From assembly GCA_013694835.1 (NCBI GenBank), contig JACDBP010000368.1:1-5838 (forward strand): DNA of 5,838 nucleotides, read 5' to 3'. Below are positions 4,657-5,838 of this stretch, one piece after another. Each line of letters starts with the position of its first letter. The stretch's first letter is position 1. Made by a program: the position numbers and the translations under genes. The notes under the pieces are model-generated. The model did not search any database, had not been told where the DNA came from, and worked only from the letters and a program-made list of their open reading frames with translations. This stretch comes from Chloroflexota bacterium. GTDB taxonomy: Bacteria > Chloroflexota > Limnocylindria > Limnocylindrales > CSP1-4.

Positions 4657-5838
4657 CTACGGCGCTTCGACGATGAGTCTCGGCAAGGACCACGCGGCGC
4701 GCACCGCAGAAGGGGCGCTGATCTCGGCCCTGGCAGCGACGTGTCGCACGACCGGCCGGCCACCGCGGTCCGCCAGCACCAGCCGGCGGCGGAGCCGGCC
4801 GTTCCGCCGCACCAGGTCTCGTTCGATGAGCGGCAGCGGCCAGCCCATCCGGCGCGCCTGTCCCGCGATGGTCCCCGCGCGCTCGGCGGCCTGGAGCGCG
4901 CCCCGCAGGTCCCCGGCACGGTGCTCGCGGTACTTGGCGACCTGGAGCCAAGCGACGGCAGCGAGCCGGCCGCCGGTCTCGGCGATCTCCAACCAGCTCG
5001 TAGCTGCCTCCTCGCGACGGCCGACGCGGGCCAGCACCCGCGCACGGTCGGCGATCAGCCGCTCACCCAGCACGTGGTCCGCACGTCCCGACCAGCGCGG
5101 CTCGGCGGCGGCCACCAGCGCGGTCTCGTAGCAGCCCAGCGCCTCGTCGTACCGTCGTCGCCTGGCGTAGGCCCGTCCGAGCGCACCGACATCGCCGGGA
5201 TGCGCCGACATCCACGACGTCGGTAGCGAGAGCGACGAGGCAAGCTCCACGAGCAGGCGCGCGAGCGACAGGACGTCCTGTCGGTTGTGGTCGGCGACCT
5301 CCCGCAGGACCGACGATCGTCCGGTGCGGAGGTACTGGAAGTAGCGCTCCGGGATGAGCGCGCCGGGGAGATCCCCATGCCTCACGACCCCCACGATCCC
5401 GCGCTCTACGCTGGCCAGCCTGGCATCCGGCAGACGGTGGCGCCGCAGCTGCCGGGCGAGGGGCAGCAGGTCCAGGTGTCCCGCGTGCACCGGCGCCGCC
5501 TGCCGCTGGAGCCGGTAGCGAGCGACCAGGAGCGGCCAATCGAACGAGCGGCCGTTGTAGGTGACGAGCCAGGCGTCCGGCGGGATCTCCGCCGCGAGCG
5601 CCGCGAGGAACGCAGGTTCGTCCGGCTGCTCAGGTAGGAACAGCTGTCGGGTGCGGAAGGTCTCGCCGTCCCAGCGCCCGATGCCGACGAGGAACGGCAG
5701 CGTGCCCGCCGCGGTGCCGAGCCCGGTCGTCTCCGTGTCAAGGCAGATGAGCGGCCGATCGGCATCGATCATGTACGGCAGCAGCGCCAGTCGGGCCTGG
5801 GCCAGCGGCAGCCTCGTCGAAGCAGACACGACCACCAC
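4657..5838 (-). CDS. MrfB/YprB-like DEDD-family exonuclease with C-terminal TPR-like repeats (5' partial)
   Basis: Predicted metal-dependent 3'-5' exonuclease (RNase H-like fold, RNase_H_2/YprB type) fused to TPR-like helices. Numbering from the edge GTG: exonuclease motif I is CLDTETTGL (D34, E36), motif II TYNGRSFDWPLL (D100), then HLDLLPLAR (121-129) and the family-like RYFQYLRTG (165-173). Motif III is HNRQDVLSL (H184, D188). All four acidic metal ligands and the histidine are present. Residues about 214-245, 260-290 and 292-322 form helix-turn-helix pairs resembling TPRs (GRAYARRRRYDEALGCYETAL is the clearest). The tail is Arg-rich (341-370). In Bacillus subtilis, MrfB works with the helicase MrfA in mitomycin C lesion repair; a similar role is inferred. 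The frame is open to the window end and homologues have a longer segment before motif I, so the start lies beyond 5838. It is convergent with the kinase, with 25 bp between stops and no strong terminator. Confidence 0.92.
   Translation of the reverse strand: MVVVSASTRLPLAQARLALLPYMIDADRPLICLDTETTGLGTAAGTLPFLVGIGRWDGETFRTRQLFLPEQPDEPAFLAALAAEIPPDAWLVTYNGRSFDWPLLVARYRLQRQAAPVHAGHLDLLPLARQLRRHRLPDARLASVERGIVGVVRHGDLPGALIPERYFQYLRTGRSSVLREVADHNRQDVLSLARLLVELASSLSLPTSWMSAHPGDVGALGRAYARRRRYDEALGCYETALVAAAEPRWSGRADHVLGERLIADRARVLARVGRREEAATSWLEIAETGGRLAAVAWLQVAKYREHRAGDLRGALQAAERAGTIAGQARRMGWPLPLIERDLVRRNGRLRRRLVLADRGGRPVVRHVAARAEISAPSAVRAAWSLPRLIVEAP

Noticed and set aside
3168..5045. 625-codon open frame on the minus strand spanning the convergent gap, acidic-protein gene and kinase
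   Set aside because: It crosses two well-supported genes, has low-complexity Arg/Pro/Ser/Ala-rich translation with no domain, and is explained by scarce stop codons in high-GC sequence.
4646..5226. Two 161-codon plus-strand frames opposite the nuclease gene
   Set aside because: Both are Arg/Pro/Ser/Ala-rich antisense shadows of a gene with intact DEDD motifs; neither shows a domain.

Overview
This is a gene-dense, high-GC chromosomal window with almost no non-coding sequence. It holds six protein-coding genes; the first runs off the left edge and the last off the right edge. The combination of an F420-associated zincin (DUF2342/Zincin_2), a divergent YchF-type NTPase with a GSGKTT P-loop, and an MrfB/YprB-type nuclease-TPR protein points to Chloroflexota (Thermomicrobia-like or a related soil lineage). 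An actinobacterium is the main alternative. This assignment is inferred from protein families and base composition, not from a marker gene.

Left half (1-3178, + strand): three genes in one tightly packed run. A zincin-like putative metallohydrolase (partial, 1-987) overlaps the open frame of an NAD(P)-dependent D-2-hydroxyacid dehydrogenase (984-2078, though true translation may begin at 1053). The dehydrogenase stop overlaps the ATG of the YchF-like NTPase (2078-3178) in a TGATG arrangement. The spacing implies one transcript, but no shared pathway is apparent.

Middle (3179-3683): a 122-bp convergent gap contains a small inverted-repeat/hairpin element with recurring GCTC units. It is followed by a small, very acidic conserved-looking protein on the minus strand (3301-3660, GTG start). 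That gene is divergent from a PfkB/ribokinase-family kinase (3684-4631, +), and only 23 bp separate the two start codons. Those 23 bp appear to hold a minus-strand -10 box placed for a leaderless mRNA, almost adjoining the plus-strand Shine-Dalgarno of the kinase.

Right side (4632-5838): after a 25-bp convergent gap lies a minus-strand DEDD-superfamily nuclease with C-terminal TPR-like helices, resembling MrfB/YprB of the MrfAB DNA-repair pair. Its N-terminus, and any helicase partner, would lie beyond the right edge.

Overall the region reads as core or house-keeping sequence, not a mobile or defence island. I saw no transposase, integrase, tRNA, rRNA, CRISPR array or toxin-antitoxin pair. 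The items most worth a second look are the altered G3 motif in the YchF-like protein, the compact divergent junction around 3661-3683, the 3200-3257 inverted-repeat element, and the uncharacterised acidic protein.
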